DNA of 64,000 bases, from assembly GCA_014859685.1 (NCBI GenBank), contig JACUTU010000001.1, positions 439,300-503,299 of the forward strand, in the 5' to 3' direction. The number at the start of each line of letters is the position of its first letter. Position 1 is the first letter of the stretch. Shown one piece after another: positions 1-8,476 of this stretch. The notes beneath the pieces are model-generated. The model was not told the origin of the DNA, ran no database searches, and saw only the letters and a list, made by a program, of their open reading frames with translations. Source of the DNA: Sulfurospirillum sp. (GTDB lineage: Bacteria > Campylobacterota > Campylobacteria > Campylobacterales > Sulfurospirillaceae). Made by a program: the position numbers and the translations under genes.

Positions 1-36
1 CAGGAGCAAGAAAATTTGCTTCACAAAATCCTCTTA

Positions 37-810
37 TTATTGCCCAACAGAGTCTAAAACGCTCTGTTGTGCTTGCTCTTTTTTATCTCCATCAAGCGAG
101 AAGAAATGCAATTCCACGCGACGATTTCTCGCCCTACCCTCTGGTGTTGCATTTGAAGTCAGTGGCTCAAATTCAGCTCGTCCTGAAGCTCGAATTTTTT
201 TAGGTTCTATCTGATTTTTAATGAGTTCCTTTATAACACTCACCGCTCTTGCTGTTGAAAGATCCCAATTGTCTTTATACGGACTTGTTTGATCAGGCAT
301 GATATCATCTGTATGCCCTGTAGCGTTTACATGTAAATCTTCTGGGAGTTTATTGACTATCATAGAGATGCGTTTTAAAAACAAAAGTGCATCTTCATTC
401 TTGATCACTGCTGAGCCTGACTCAAACAGCAATCCATCAGGCAATCTGATGATAAATCCATCTTCTGCTTCTTCAAGCGTTATTTCAGGAGAACCTGAAG
501 TTTTGAGCATTTCGTTGATCTCAATGATTGATTTTGACATTGTTTTGACACGGTTTGCAGTTTCTTCTTTGGATTCTATGGGAGTTGCTTGCTGCTGGCG
601 TTCACGGCTGATCTCTGTTTTGGTTCCACCCTCAAGTACACTGAGTGCTCCCGCAAGTGAACCGATTGCTTCTTGTACTTTTTTGGCATCCATCGTGGAC
701 ATCGAAAGCAAGAGAACGAAGAAACATAAAAGCAATGACATCAAATCGCCAAAAGCAGCAAGCCAAGCTGGCAAACATTTTGGACAATCTGGACATTTTT
801 GTTTTGCCAT
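37..810 (-). CDS. motB: Flagellar stator protein MotB
   Basis: MotB anchors the flagellar stator to peptidoglycan and forms the proton channel with MotA in the inner membrane. The 257-aa protein has a short cytoplasmic tail with cysteines (KCPDCPKC), one membrane segment at about residues 15-38 with the conserved channel aspartate (AAFGDLMSLLLCFF), a linker, and a C-terminal OmpA-like peptidoglycan-binding domain (about 115-235) with a TGHTDD motif and an RARNRRVEL ending. Length is normal. It starts 8 bases after motA stops, so the two are surely one operon. Identification is by family motifs and by the partner gene. Confidence 0.97.
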   Translation of the reverse strand: MAKQKCPDCPKCLPAWLAAFGDLMSLLLCFFVLLLSMSTMDAKKVQEAIGSLAGALSVLEGGTKTEISRERQQQATPIESKEETANRVKTMSKSIIEINEMLKTSGSPEITLEEAEDGFIIRLPDGLLFESGSAVIKNEDALLFLKRISMIVNKLPEDLHVNATGHTDDIMPDQTSPYKDNWDLSTARAVSVIKELIKNQIEPKKIRASGRAEFEPLTSNATPEGRARNRRVELHFFSLDGDKKEQAQQSVLDSVGQ

Positions 811-818
811 ATCTTAGC

Positions 819-1583
819 CTAATTAAATTGGGATACACGCTCTTTAGGCGGTAAAAATGAGAGCAATTTACCTTCAAGCGTTCGTGGATTGTCTCCTGAT
901 TGAATTGCCATAATCCCCTCAAGTATGAGTGTTTTCGCGAGCAATTCATCTCCATCTCGGATTTGTAAGATATTTGCGATCGGCGCTCCAAAGATATTTC
1001 CGATCATCGCTCCATACATCGTTGTAAGCAACGCAACTGCCATAGATGGCCCGATCGCTGATGGGTCAGCCATATTTAAAAGCATTGCAACAAGCCCTAT
1101 GAGTGTTCCGATCATACCCATCGCACCGGAAAAACCACCCATCTGTTCAAAAATCATCGCATTACCGCGGTGTCTTGTGCTTGTTTGATCCATCTCGATT
1201 TGCAAAAGATCTCGAATTGTGTCTGGCTCATTGCCATCAACTGCCATCGAGAGTCCTTTTTTCAAAAAATCATTTGTTTCTGTATTGGCATCTGTTTCAA
1301 GTGCCAAGATACCATCGCGACGAGCTTTTGTGGAGTATTCAACCATTTTTGTTATAAGTGCTGGAAGATTTTCTTGTGTAGGTTTGATGGCGATCATAAA
1401 AAATTTGGAGATACTCTTCATTTGCTCCATCTTGAAACCAACAAGCAAAACACCTGTTGTACCACCAAAAACGATCAAAACTGAAGGGATATCGATATAA
1501 GGTCCGATACCAACGCCCATAGCCATAGCACCAAATAAAAGTGCCAAAGTTAAAACTAAACCAACGACGGTTCCTAAATCCAT
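819..1583 (-). CDS. motA: Flagellar stator protein MotA
   Basis: MotA surrounds MotB and transmits ion flow to the rotor protein FliG. The 254-aa protein begins MDLGTVVGLVLTLALLFGA, has four hydrophobic segments (two near the N-terminus, two at about 145-205), and a cytoplasmic loop with STKARRDGILALE, the region that in other MotA proteins carries the charged residues touching FliG. A GG-rich segment IPSVLIVFGGTTGVLLVGF follows the first helix, as is usual. A ribosome binding site AAAGGTAG precedes the ATG. It is first in the motA-motB operon and is transcribed away from glmU. Confidence 0.97.
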   Translation of the reverse strand: MDLGTVVGLVLTLALLFGAMAMGVGIGPYIDIPSVLIVFGGTTGVLLVGFKMEQMKSISKFFMIAIKPTQENLPALITKMVEYSTKARRDGILALETDANTETNDFLKKGLSMAVDGNEPDTIRDLLQIEMDQTSTRHRGNAMIFEQMGGFSGAMGMIGTLIGLVAMLLNMADPSAIGPSMAVALLTTMYGAMIGNIFGAPIANILQIRDGDELLAKTLILEGIMAIQSGDNPRTLEGKLLSFLPPKERVSQFN

Positions 1584-1604
1584 GCTATGCTACCTTTTTG
1601 CAAA

Positions 1605-1610
1605 ATTATA
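1605..1610 (-). promoter_or_regulatory. Possible -10 box for motAB
   Basis: On the minus strand a TATAAT hexamer lies about 22 bases before the motA ATG, in the 149-bp gap between divergent motA and glmU. Housekeeping promoters of this phylum often have only a recognisable -10. There is no clear -35. The short leader makes the call tentative. Confidence 0.35.
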
Positions 1611-1732
1611 AAATTTCACTATTTTAATTTCTTTTATGTTAAAAAGTGGTTAAAGGTTAGATTTTCGAAAGCTTTAAACATTTTTCTGTTAAAATATCGA
1701 CCTTTTACAATAAGAGTTAAGAAGGATTTTTT

Positions 1733-3034
1733 ATGAACATATCTATTGCAATTATGGCAGCTGGCTTTGGAACGCGTATGCGTTCAGCTACACCAAAAGT
1801 TTTGCACACAATTAGTGGCTATCCCATGCTCTATCACATCATCAAAGAAGCTAAAAAAATCAGCAATGATATCCATGTTATCCTTTATCACGAAGCGTCG
1901 CTCATACAAGAACAGATGAATCAATACTTTGAAGATTTACATTTTATATTGCAAGATCATAAAAAATTTCCCGGAACGGGTGGAGCGCTTATGGGCGTTA
2001 AACCAAAGTATGAAAAACTTCTTGTACTCAGTGGCGATATGCCTTTGGTGAGATCGCAAGATATGGAAATGTTTATAAATCCAGATGTAAAGATAGTTTT
2101 AAGCAGCTTTAAAAGCCAAAACCCCTTTGGCTATGGTAGAGTTATCTGTGATGATGGCGGTGATGTTTTAAAAATAGTTGAAGAAAAAGACGCAAACGAA
2201 AAAGAGAAAAAAGTACAGATATTAAACGGTGGCATCTACTGTTTTGACACACAATTTCTCATACAAAATCTTACAAAATTACAAAACAATAATGCCCAAA
2301 AAGAATACTATATAACCGATCTTATCGCTATCGCAAAAGCACAAAACTTCAAAGTCACAGCCTTAGAATTCACAGAAACTACCCTTTTAGGAGTGAACTC
2401 AAAAGTGCATTTAGCACAAGCCGAAGAGCATATGCAAAGGCGTATTAAAGAGCATTTTATGCACCAAGGCGTACTTATGCGATTGCCAGAAAGTATCTAC
2501 ATCGAAAGTGGCGTCGTTATAGAGGGTGAGTGTATCATAGAAAATGGCGTCTCCTTACTTAAAGACGCACGCATCATCAATTCACACATTAAAACAAATA
2601 GCGTTGTAGAAGCGAGTATCATAGAAAACTCTTCCGTTGGACCGATGGCTAGAATCCGTCCAAACTCACATCTTATAGACTCACATGTAGGCAATTTTGT
2701 AGAACTCAAAAATGCAAAATTGCGAGGGGTAAAAGCGGGACACTTAAGCTATCTTGGCGATTGTAGCATCGACGAGGGTACAAATATAGGCTGTGGCACT
2801 ATCACATGTAACTATGATGGCAAAAACAAATACCAAACCACAATCGGCAAAAATGTCTTCATCGGCAGTGATTCACAACTCATAGCACCTGTGACAATCG
2901 AAGACGATGTGATCATCGCTTCAGGTACAACGATCACGGAAAATATAAAAAAAGGCTCTCTTGCCATCAACCGTGCTCCGCTTAGAACCATCGAAAATTT
3001 CTTTTATCGTTTTTTTAACAAAGAGAGCAAATAA
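1733..3034 (+). CDS. glmU: Bifunctional UDP-GlcNAc pyrophosphorylase / GlcN-1-P acetyltransferase
   Basis: GlmU makes UDP-N-acetylglucosamine for peptidoglycan and lipid A. The N-terminal uridyltransferase half begins MNISIAIMAAGFGTRM, which carries the nucleotide-binding signature (usual form LAAGxGTRM), and has the LSGDMPL metal site near residue 100. From about residue 245 the sequence turns into a left-handed beta-helix of hexapeptide repeats (IESGVVIEGE, VGPMARIRPNSHL, LGDCSIDEGTNIGCGTITCN), the acetyltransferase half. Its 433 aa match the family. AGAAGGATT precedes the ATG. Its stop codon overlaps the coaBC start by one base (TAATG). Confidence 0.97.
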   Translation: MNISIAIMAAGFGTRMRSATPKVLHTISGYPMLYHIIKEAKKISNDIHVILYHEASLIQEQMNQYFEDLHFILQDHKKFPGTGGALMGVKPKYEKLLVLSGDMPLVRSQDMEMFINPDVKIVLSSFKSQNPFGYGRVICDDGGDVLKIVEEKDANEKEKKVQILNGGIYCFDTQFLIQNLTKLQNNNAQKEYYITDLIAIAKAQNFKVTALEFTETTLLGVNSKVHLAQAEEHMQRRIKEHFMHQGVLMRLPESIYIESGVVIEGECIIENGVSLLKDARIINSHIKTNSVVEASIIENSSVGPMARIRPNSHLIDSHVGNFVELKNAKLRGVKAGHLSYLGDCSIDEGTNIGCGTITCNYDGKNKYQTTIGKNVFIGSDSQLIAPVTIEDDVIIASGTTITENIKKGSLAINRAPLRTIENFFYRFFNKESK

Positions 3035-4227
3035 TGCTACAGGGCAAAAAAATACTTTTAGGCGTCACGGGAAGCATTGCTATTTACAAATCCCTTGAAC
3101 TTGTTAGATTGTTTGTCAAAGCAGGTGCGGCGGTGCGGGTTATCATGAGTGAAGATGCAAAAAAATTTATAACGCCTTTAAGTTTTGAAGCACTCAGCGC
3201 ACAAGAAGTTTTACATGTAAATACAGAAAGTTGGACAAACGACAATAATCATATTCATATAGGAAAATGGGCAGATCTTTTTATCATAGCACCCACTAGT
3301 GCCAATACTATAAATAAATTAGCATGTGGCATTGCTGATAATCTTCTCCTAAGTAGCGCACTTGCATTCAACAAAACAACCATCATAGCCCCATCAGCTA
3401 ACACAAATATGCTCCTCAATCCACGCACGCAAGAAAGTGTCCACAAATTAAAAAAACTAGGTTTTATCGTTGTTGATGCACAAGATAAATTGCTGGCGTG
3501 TAACGATAAAGGCATAGGTGCCATGAGTGAGCCACAGGAGATTTTTGATGTGGCAGCAAGGGTATTGTTGCAAGAAAGTTTTTGGAGCAACAAAGAAGTG
3601 ATTATCACAGGTGGCGGCACACAAGAAAAGATAGATGATGTGCGTTGTTTGAGCAATTTTTCGAGCGGAAAGATGGCAACAGCTTTGGCTTATGCTTTTT
3701 ATCTGCAAGGTGCGAATGTTTCGCTCATAACTTCTGCAAAAATGTTGCATATACCTCTTGGGGTACGCATGTATGATTTTGAGAGTTCCGCAGAACTTGA
3801 TGCAACACTAAATACTGTTTTGCAAGCCGCAAAAAGTAAAGCGTACCTTTTTATGGCAAGTGCTGTGAGTGATTTTGTTCCCTTACATGTAAGTAGTGGG
3901 AAACTCAAAAAAACCCTACTTGATGAGGAATTCACGCTTGTCTTGAAAAAAAATAAAGATATCCTTGCCTCTTTAGACAAATCCAATATTTTTGCGATTG
4001 GTTTTAAAGCAGAATGTGATGATAAAAATGCTTTGCAAAATGCACGAGATATGCTTAAAGAAAAAAAACTTGATGCGGTATGTTTGAATGTTTTGGGTGA
4101 AAAAAATAACTTTGGTAGCTCGCAAAATGAGATAACGCTCATCACCAAAGAGAGCGAAACCTCACTTGCACTTGCTAGTAAATTTGAGATAGCACAAAGT
4201 CTTGCAAAGCTTTTAAAAAGCCTATGA
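3034..4227 (+). CDS. coaBC: Phosphopantothenoylcysteine decarboxylase/synthase
   Basis: CoaBC performs two steps of coenzyme A synthesis: joining cysteine to 4'-phosphopantothenate and decarboxylating the product. The N-terminal flavoprotein domain (about 1-180) starts GKKILLGVTGSIAIYKSLEL and contains PSANTNML, the usual substrate-clamp region. The C-terminal CTP-dependent synthase (about 185-397) has ITGGGTQEKIDDVRCLSNFSSGKM and FAIGFKAE, as expected. 397 aa is normal. It is translationally coupled to glmU upstream and overlaps the next gene by 4 bases. Confidence 0.96.
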   Translation: MLQGKKILLGVTGSIAIYKSLELVRLFVKAGAAVRVIMSEDAKKFITPLSFEALSAQEVLHVNTESWTNDNNHIHIGKWADLFIIAPTSANTINKLACGIADNLLLSSALAFNKTTIIAPSANTNMLLNPRTQESVHKLKKLGFIVVDAQDKLLACNDKGIGAMSEPQEIFDVAARVLLQESFWSNKEVIITGGGTQEKIDDVRCLSNFSSGKMATALAYAFYLQGANVSLITSAKMLHIPLGVRMYDFESSAELDATLNTVLQAAKSKAYLFMASAVSDFVPLHVSSGKLKKTLLDEEFTLVLKKNKDILASLDKSNIFAIGFKAECDDKNALQNARDMLKEKKLDAVCLNVLGEKNNFGSSQNEITLITKESETSLALASKFEIAQSLAKLLKSL

Positions 4228-4958
4228 TTAGTACTCTGAGCAAGATAAATAAAACATTAAGCGCAAGCGACAAATCATCAAATATCCAATTTAATGCTGC
4301 CTTGCCTATAAGTATCACGGTACTTGAGCGTTTGGAGATGGATCGCTACACATTGCTTTTGGGCAATCGAAAATTTAAAACAAAATCACAAAAAAAACTA
4401 CGATCTGGTGCGAAGTATTGGGGAAATTTTGGCGAGAGCAAAGATGGCATTATCACAATCTCTGGGCTTTTAGAAAAACCCTCGCTCTTTCAAGATGGTG
4501 TGCATTTTTTACCTTTTGAATATCAAGAATTTATGCAAAAACTCATCAAGCAAACAGATGCAATGCGTGTATTTAAGGAGTGGCTCATCGACAATCTCGC
4601 TGATAAAAATACCGATAGAGCAAATTTTATGATTTTAAGCGATATGCTGCTCGCTTTGCAAAAAAATATTTTTCACCTGCCATTGATGGGCGATTCAAAA
4701 CCTTTTTTAATCCAATTTCAAGCGTATACAAATGAGTTAGAATTTTACTTAGCACATGAAAATTTAGGGCCGCTCAAGGGTTTTTTGATACAAACTAAAG
4801 AAACTTCCAGCTTACGGCTAGAGGTATTTTTTGAAAAAACACTCTATTTTTTACAACAAGAATTTGACAAGATAAACTTACAAGCAGATTTACAAATCAA
4901 GAAAAATATCTCACCACTTTATGATAAAAATATGCTCACACTGGATTTACAATGCTAA
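4224..4958 (+). CDS. Conserved hypothetical protein between coaBC and uppS
   Basis: I do not recognise this 244-aa protein. It has no signal peptide or membrane segment and reads as a soluble mixed alpha/beta protein. A segment near residues 35-70 (ERLEMDRYTLLLGNRKF, then a lysine-rich stretch, then GAKYWGNF) loosely recalls the C-terminal beta domain of FliK-type hook-length proteins, but this is only an impression. It overlaps coaBC by 4 bases and uppS by 7, so it is cotranslated with essential envelope genes. Confidence 0.8.
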   Translation: MISTLSKINKTLSASDKSSNIQFNAALPISITVLERLEMDRYTLLLGNRKFKTKSQKKLRSGAKYWGNFGESKDGIITISGLLEKPSLFQDGVHFLPFEYQEFMQKLIKQTDAMRVFKEWLIDNLADKNTDRANFMILSDMLLALQKNIFHLPLMGDSKPFLIQFQAYTNELEFYLAHENLGPLKGFLIQTKETSSLRLEVFFEKTLYFLQQEFDKINLQADLQIKKNISPLYDKNMLTLDLQC

Positions 4959-5635
4959 AAAATCAACTCTCACACCTCGCTATCATTATGGATGGAAACG
5001 GCAGATGGGCGCAACAACAAGGAAAAAATCGCTCTTTTGGGCATGAGATTGGGGCAAAAAATGTGAGAACCATTACAGAATATTGCGCCAAAAGAGGTAT
5101 CGATTATCTTACACTATATGCTTTTAGCACCGAAAATTGGAAACGCCCACAGGCTGAAATACAATTTTTGATGAAACTTTTGGAGAAATTTTTGAAAGAT
5201 GAACAAAACGCACTAATGCAAAATAATATCCGTTTTACCACCATTGGGGATCAAAGCAGATTTTCTGCTGCCTTGCAAAAACAGATCCAATCACTCCAAA
5301 CAGCAACGGCACAAAACAGTGGTTTAACACAAATTTTAGCGATAAATTATGGCTCAAAAGATGAAATCATACGCGCTATACACAAATTCAGAGAAAGTGG
5401 ACTTGCTCTCAATGAAACAAACTTTACACGGTGTTTGGACACAGTTGATTTTCCTGAAGTTGATCTACTTATCCGTACAGGTGGTGAGCAGAGACTCTCG
5501 AACTTTTTACTCTGGCAAGCTGCATATGCTGAACTTTATTTTACTAAAACTCTCTGGCCAGATTTTAGCATAAAAGAGCTTGCTAGTATGATTGATACTT
5601 ACAAAAAAATATCTAGAAAGTTTGGTACAGTATGA
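4952..5635 (+). CDS. uppS: Undecaprenyl diphosphate synthase
   Basis: UppS builds the C55 isoprenoid carrier lipid used for peptidoglycan and surface polysaccharides by cis-prenyl transfer onto farnesyl diphosphate. The signature HLAIIMDGNGRWAQQQGKNR with its catalytic aspartate is at the N-terminus, TLYAFSTENWKRP follows near residue 55, and IRTGGEQRLSNFLLWQAAYAE with TLWPDF closes the C-terminal half. 227 aa is slightly short for the family but complete. It overlaps its neighbours on both sides (ATGA with the next gene). Confidence 0.96.
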   Translation: MLKNQLSHLAIIMDGNGRWAQQQGKNRSFGHEIGAKNVRTITEYCAKRGIDYLTLYAFSTENWKRPQAEIQFLMKLLEKFLKDEQNALMQNNIRFTTIGDQSRFSAALQKQIQSLQTATAQNSGLTQILAINYGSKDEIIRAIHKFRESGLALNETNFTRCLDTVDFPEVDLLIRTGGEQRLSNFLLWQAAYAELYFTKTLWPDFSIKELASMIDTYKKISRKFGTV

Positions 5636-6363
5636 GTGAAATTATCTTTATTGCCCTTATCGGTTTGTGTGTTGGTTCTTTTCTTAATGTCGTCATTTTA
5701 CGCATTCCAAAAGGTGAAAATATAGCATTTCCAGCATCTCATTGTCCTACATGTAAGCATTCATTACGATGGTACCACAACATTCCACTTCTCTCATGGG
5801 TATTTTTACGAGGCAAATGTGCGTTCTGCCATACATCCATCTCGATACAATATCCACTCATTGAATTTGGAAGCACACTGCTGTTTATCCTTGCATTTTT
5901 ACAAAGCGATACTCTTTTGCAAGCTGCCATCAGCGCTACTTTATTTAGTTTACTTTTGGCTCTAAGTATCATTGATCTTCGCTACAAGGCAGTTCCTGAT
6001 AGTTTGAGTATCCCAGCATTTTTTATCGCTTTGTTTATGGATGATTTTCTTATATCTTTGCAAGCGGCACTCTTGTTAGCAGGTGCTTTTGCCATGCTTC
6101 GCATCATCATCTCATGGGTCATCAAAAAAGAAGCTATGGGAGAAGCAGATATTATCATAGCAGGTGTTATAGGTGGAGCTTTGGGCGTGCAACTTGGTTT
6201 ATGTGCCATCTATATAGCAGCACTCATTGCATTGCCTATTTTTGTATATGTTGCTAAAAAAGGATATGAACTGCCTTTTATCCCTTTTTTAAGCCTAGGC
6301 TTATTGATCTCTTGGCTTGCAAAAATACGGATTTTAGAATTTATAGGAACATGGTATGCGTAG
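5632..6363 (+). CDS. pilD: Prepilin leader peptidase / N-methyltransferase (A24 family)
   Basis: This inner-membrane aspartic protease cleaves and N-methylates type IV prepilins or type II secretion pseudopilins. The N-terminus has a membrane helix ending GSFLNVVILRIPKGE, then a cytoplasmic zinc-type domain with two CxxC pairs (CPTC, CAFC) and a QYPLIEF motif. The two catalytic aspartates are visible in SIIDLRYKAVPD and in MGEADIIIAG; the latter differs slightly from the usual GxGD. 243 aa with about seven hydrophobic segments. No pilin genes are in the window. Confidence 0.93.
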   Translation: MSEIIFIALIGLCVGSFLNVVILRIPKGENIAFPASHCPTCKHSLRWYHNIPLLSWVFLRGKCAFCHTSISIQYPLIEFGSTLLFILAFLQSDTLLQAAISATLFSLLLALSIIDLRYKAVPDSLSIPAFFIALFMDDFLISLQAALLLAGAFAMLRIIISWVIKKEAMGEADIIIAGVIGGALGVQLGLCAIYIAALIALPIFVYVAKKGYELPFIPFLSLGLLISWLAKIRILEFIGTWYA

Positions 6364-7381
6364 AGTCAATCACTATCTTTTGAAAAATTTTCTTTCCCTT
6401 TTTGGATCACTTTTTTTTATCCTTTTTTTTATAACTTCGGTTGTTTTTTTTATCAAAATTGCTACGCTTACTTCGATTATTAAGATAAACTTCCTCGAAC
6501 TTGGCGAAATGTATCTCTATCTTTTGCCTCGCATTTTTCTCTATACCTTGCCTATCACCTTTTTTATCGCTGTATGCGTTTCTATGTATAATCTATCGAA
6601 AGAAAATGAAACAATCGTGCTTTTTACGCTTGGCTATCCACCGAGTAAAATCGCCAAATTTTTTATCTCTTTGGCTTCGTTTTTATGTCTCTTGCTTATT
6701 TTTGATTTTTTTGTATTGGTTCCGCTTTCAAAGCAACTGAATCAAAATTTTATTGATTATAAAAAAGTTGAAGCAAAATTCAACATCAAAGCTACAGAAT
6801 TTGGACAAAACTTTTCAGATTGGCTCGTATACATCAACCATATAGATGAAAATGGTAGCTACAACGATGTTGTGATGTACCAACAAAAAACAACCAAAGA
6901 TGAGCAAAAACTCGTCACTGCAAAAAGTGCGCAGGTTGATAATAGTTCAGGATTGTTGCAGTTAAAACTCGATGATGGCAAGATTTTTGAGATAGGCTCT
7001 CAAAAAATTGATCAGACCAATTTTGAAAAAATGCTTATTAATTCGCTTTCACAAAATTTCATTACAGAAGTTTTAAGCATCAAAGAATATTGGAAAGAAG
7101 CATGGAATAATGAAAAACGGTCTGCTGATTTTTCATTTTTTCTACTGATCGCACTTTTTCCACTTGCAAGTATTCATTTTGCTCTCTCCATCTCAATCGT
7201 TACTTATAGGTATGAAAAAAGGAGTATTTATCTGCAAATGTTTCTCTTTATAGCAGCATATATTGCTTCAATCATAGTGCTTGTAAACATACTCTTTTTT
7301 TATACTGTGTTTGTAGTATTTTTTGGTGCATTTATCATTTCATGGCTATTTTATCGCAAGAAGATTTTCGCAAGATATTAA
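6356..7381 (+). CDS. LptF/LptG family lipopolysaccharide export permease
   Basis: One of the two permeases that, with LptB and LptC, extract LPS from the inner membrane. It has the family layout: three membrane helices within the first 110 residues, a large periplasmic beta domain (about 115-245), then three C-terminal helices. The start MRRVNHYLLKNFLSLF is typical of YjgP/YjgQ proteins. 341 aa is normal. I cannot tell LptF from LptG without a search. It overlaps the prepilin peptidase gene by 8 bases and ends just before truA. Confidence 0.88.
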   Translation: MRRVNHYLLKNFLSLFGSLFFILFFITSVVFFIKIATLTSIIKINFLELGEMYLYLLPRIFLYTLPITFFIAVCVSMYNLSKENETIVLFTLGYPPSKIAKFFISLASFLCLLLIFDFFVLVPLSKQLNQNFIDYKKVEAKFNIKATEFGQNFSDWLVYINHIDENGSYNDVVMYQQKTTKDEQKLVTAKSAQVDNSSGLLQLKLDDGKIFEIGSQKIDQTNFEKMLINSLSQNFITEVLSIKEYWKEAWNNEKRSADFSFFLLIALFPLASIHFALSISIVTYRYEKRSIYLQMFLFIAAYIASIIVLVNILFFYTVFVVFFGAFIISWLFYRKKIFARY

Positions 7382-7382
7382 G

Positions 7383-8117
7383 ATGCACAAAGTAAAGATA
7401 GTCTTTAGCTATGATGGAAGCAAATATTTTGGCTTACAAATTCAAAAACAACAAACCAAAATGCCCACAGTTATAGGGGCATTTGCAGAAGCGCTCAAAG
7501 TACTTAACATCCAAATGCCATTAGTAGCAAGTGGACGCACAGATAGGGGTGTACATGCCATCAGACAAGTCGCACATCTTGAAATTCCAGATTTTTGGAG
7601 CGATCTTAATAAGTTGCAAACTAAATTAAACGAGCTTTTAGATGCAAGTATTTATGTGCAAAGTATAATAAACTGTAAACAAAGTTTTCATGCCCGCTAT
7701 CACGCTACCAAAAGGCATTATCGCTATGTCTTGCACACTGGAAAAATTTCTCCTTTTTTAGCACCTTATGCCTTACATGTAGAAGAACTTGATGTCCAAA
7801 AACTTGATTTTGCACTTCAAAATTTTGTGGGCATTCATAATTTTGAATTTTTTCATAAAAAGGGAGATATTGCGCAAAACTACTTTCGACAAATCTACAA
7901 AGCGCGGGCGTATGCGTATAAAAATTACATCATCATTAGCTTTATCGGTAGTTCATTTTTACGCTCACAGGTGCGAATGATGAGTGATTTTGCCATCAAG
8001 ATAGCAAAAGGAGAATTGAATCAAGAACAATTACAAGAACAATTGTATTGCCAAAAAAAACACTCTTATATGCTCACGCCACCAAATGGACTCTATCTTA
8101 GTCGTGTTCACTACTAG
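7383..8117 (+). CDS. truA: tRNA pseudouridine(38-40) synthase
   Basis: TruA isomerises uridines 38-40 in the tRNA anticodon stem. The motif ASGRTDRGVHA with the catalytic aspartate is near residue 52, and KRHYRYVLHTG and GSSFLRSQVRMM are also typical. I chose the ATG at 7383 (MHKVKIVFSYDG) because homology begins there; the reading frame is open 20 codons further upstream inside lptF/G. 244 aa is normal. The 3' end overlaps the convergent dgkA by 4 bases, leaving no room for a terminator. Confidence 0.95.
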   Translation: MHKVKIVFSYDGSKYFGLQIQKQQTKMPTVIGAFAEALKVLNIQMPLVASGRTDRGVHAIRQVAHLEIPDFWSDLNKLQTKLNELLDASIYVQSIINCKQSFHARYHATKRHYRYVLHTGKISPFLAPYALHVEELDVQKLDFALQNFVGIHNFEFFHKKGDIAQNYFRQIYKARAYAYKNYIIISFIGSSFLRSQVRMMSDFAIKIAKGELNQEQLQEQLYCQKKHSYMLTPPNGLYLSRVHY

Positions 8118-8476
8118 AAAAAATTGCTATAAATCACAAAAAACCAAGTACTGCAAGCGATGGCAATACTCAAGAAAACGACACTACTGCCAACATCTTT
8201 TGCTCTGCCTGCCATTGGATGGTATTCTTTAGTCACCAAATCAACCACTCGCTCGATCGCACTATTGATACTCTCAGCCACCAACACTTGCATAAGCGTT
8301 ATAAAAAGAAGCAATTTTTCGATGATGGACAAGTCTATAAAAAAAAGTGCCGGCACCAATACAAGTGCAAATATGAGTTCAATCTTAAATGATTTTTCAT
8401 TCGATATGATATCTACTAAACCTTTTAGTGCGTAGCTTGTATTTTTAAAAAAATTATACTTTGGCTGATTTCTCAT
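8114..8476 (-). CDS. dgkA: Diacylglycerol kinase
   Basis: DgkA recycles diacylglycerol, produced for example by phosphoethanolamine transfer, into phosphatidic acid. The 120-aa protein has the trimeric DgkA pattern: an amphipathic N-terminus (NTSYALKGL), three membrane helices, and the active-site stretch VAESINSAIERVVDLVT. It overlaps the phosphoethanolamine transferase gene by 4 bases, which fits functionally because that enzyme releases diacylglycerol. The same gene pair stands side by side in Campylobacter jejuni. Confidence 0.95.
   Translation of the reverse strand: MRNQPKYNFFKNTSYALKGLVDIISNEKSFKIELIFALVLVPALFFIDLSIIEKLLLFITLMQVLVAESINSAIERVVDLVTKEYHPMAGRAKDVGSSVVFLSIAIACSTWFFVIYSNFF

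Noticed and set aside
299..817. Plus-strand frame of 172 codons opposite motB
   Set aside because: A serine-rich shadow of motB without ribosome binding site or domain.
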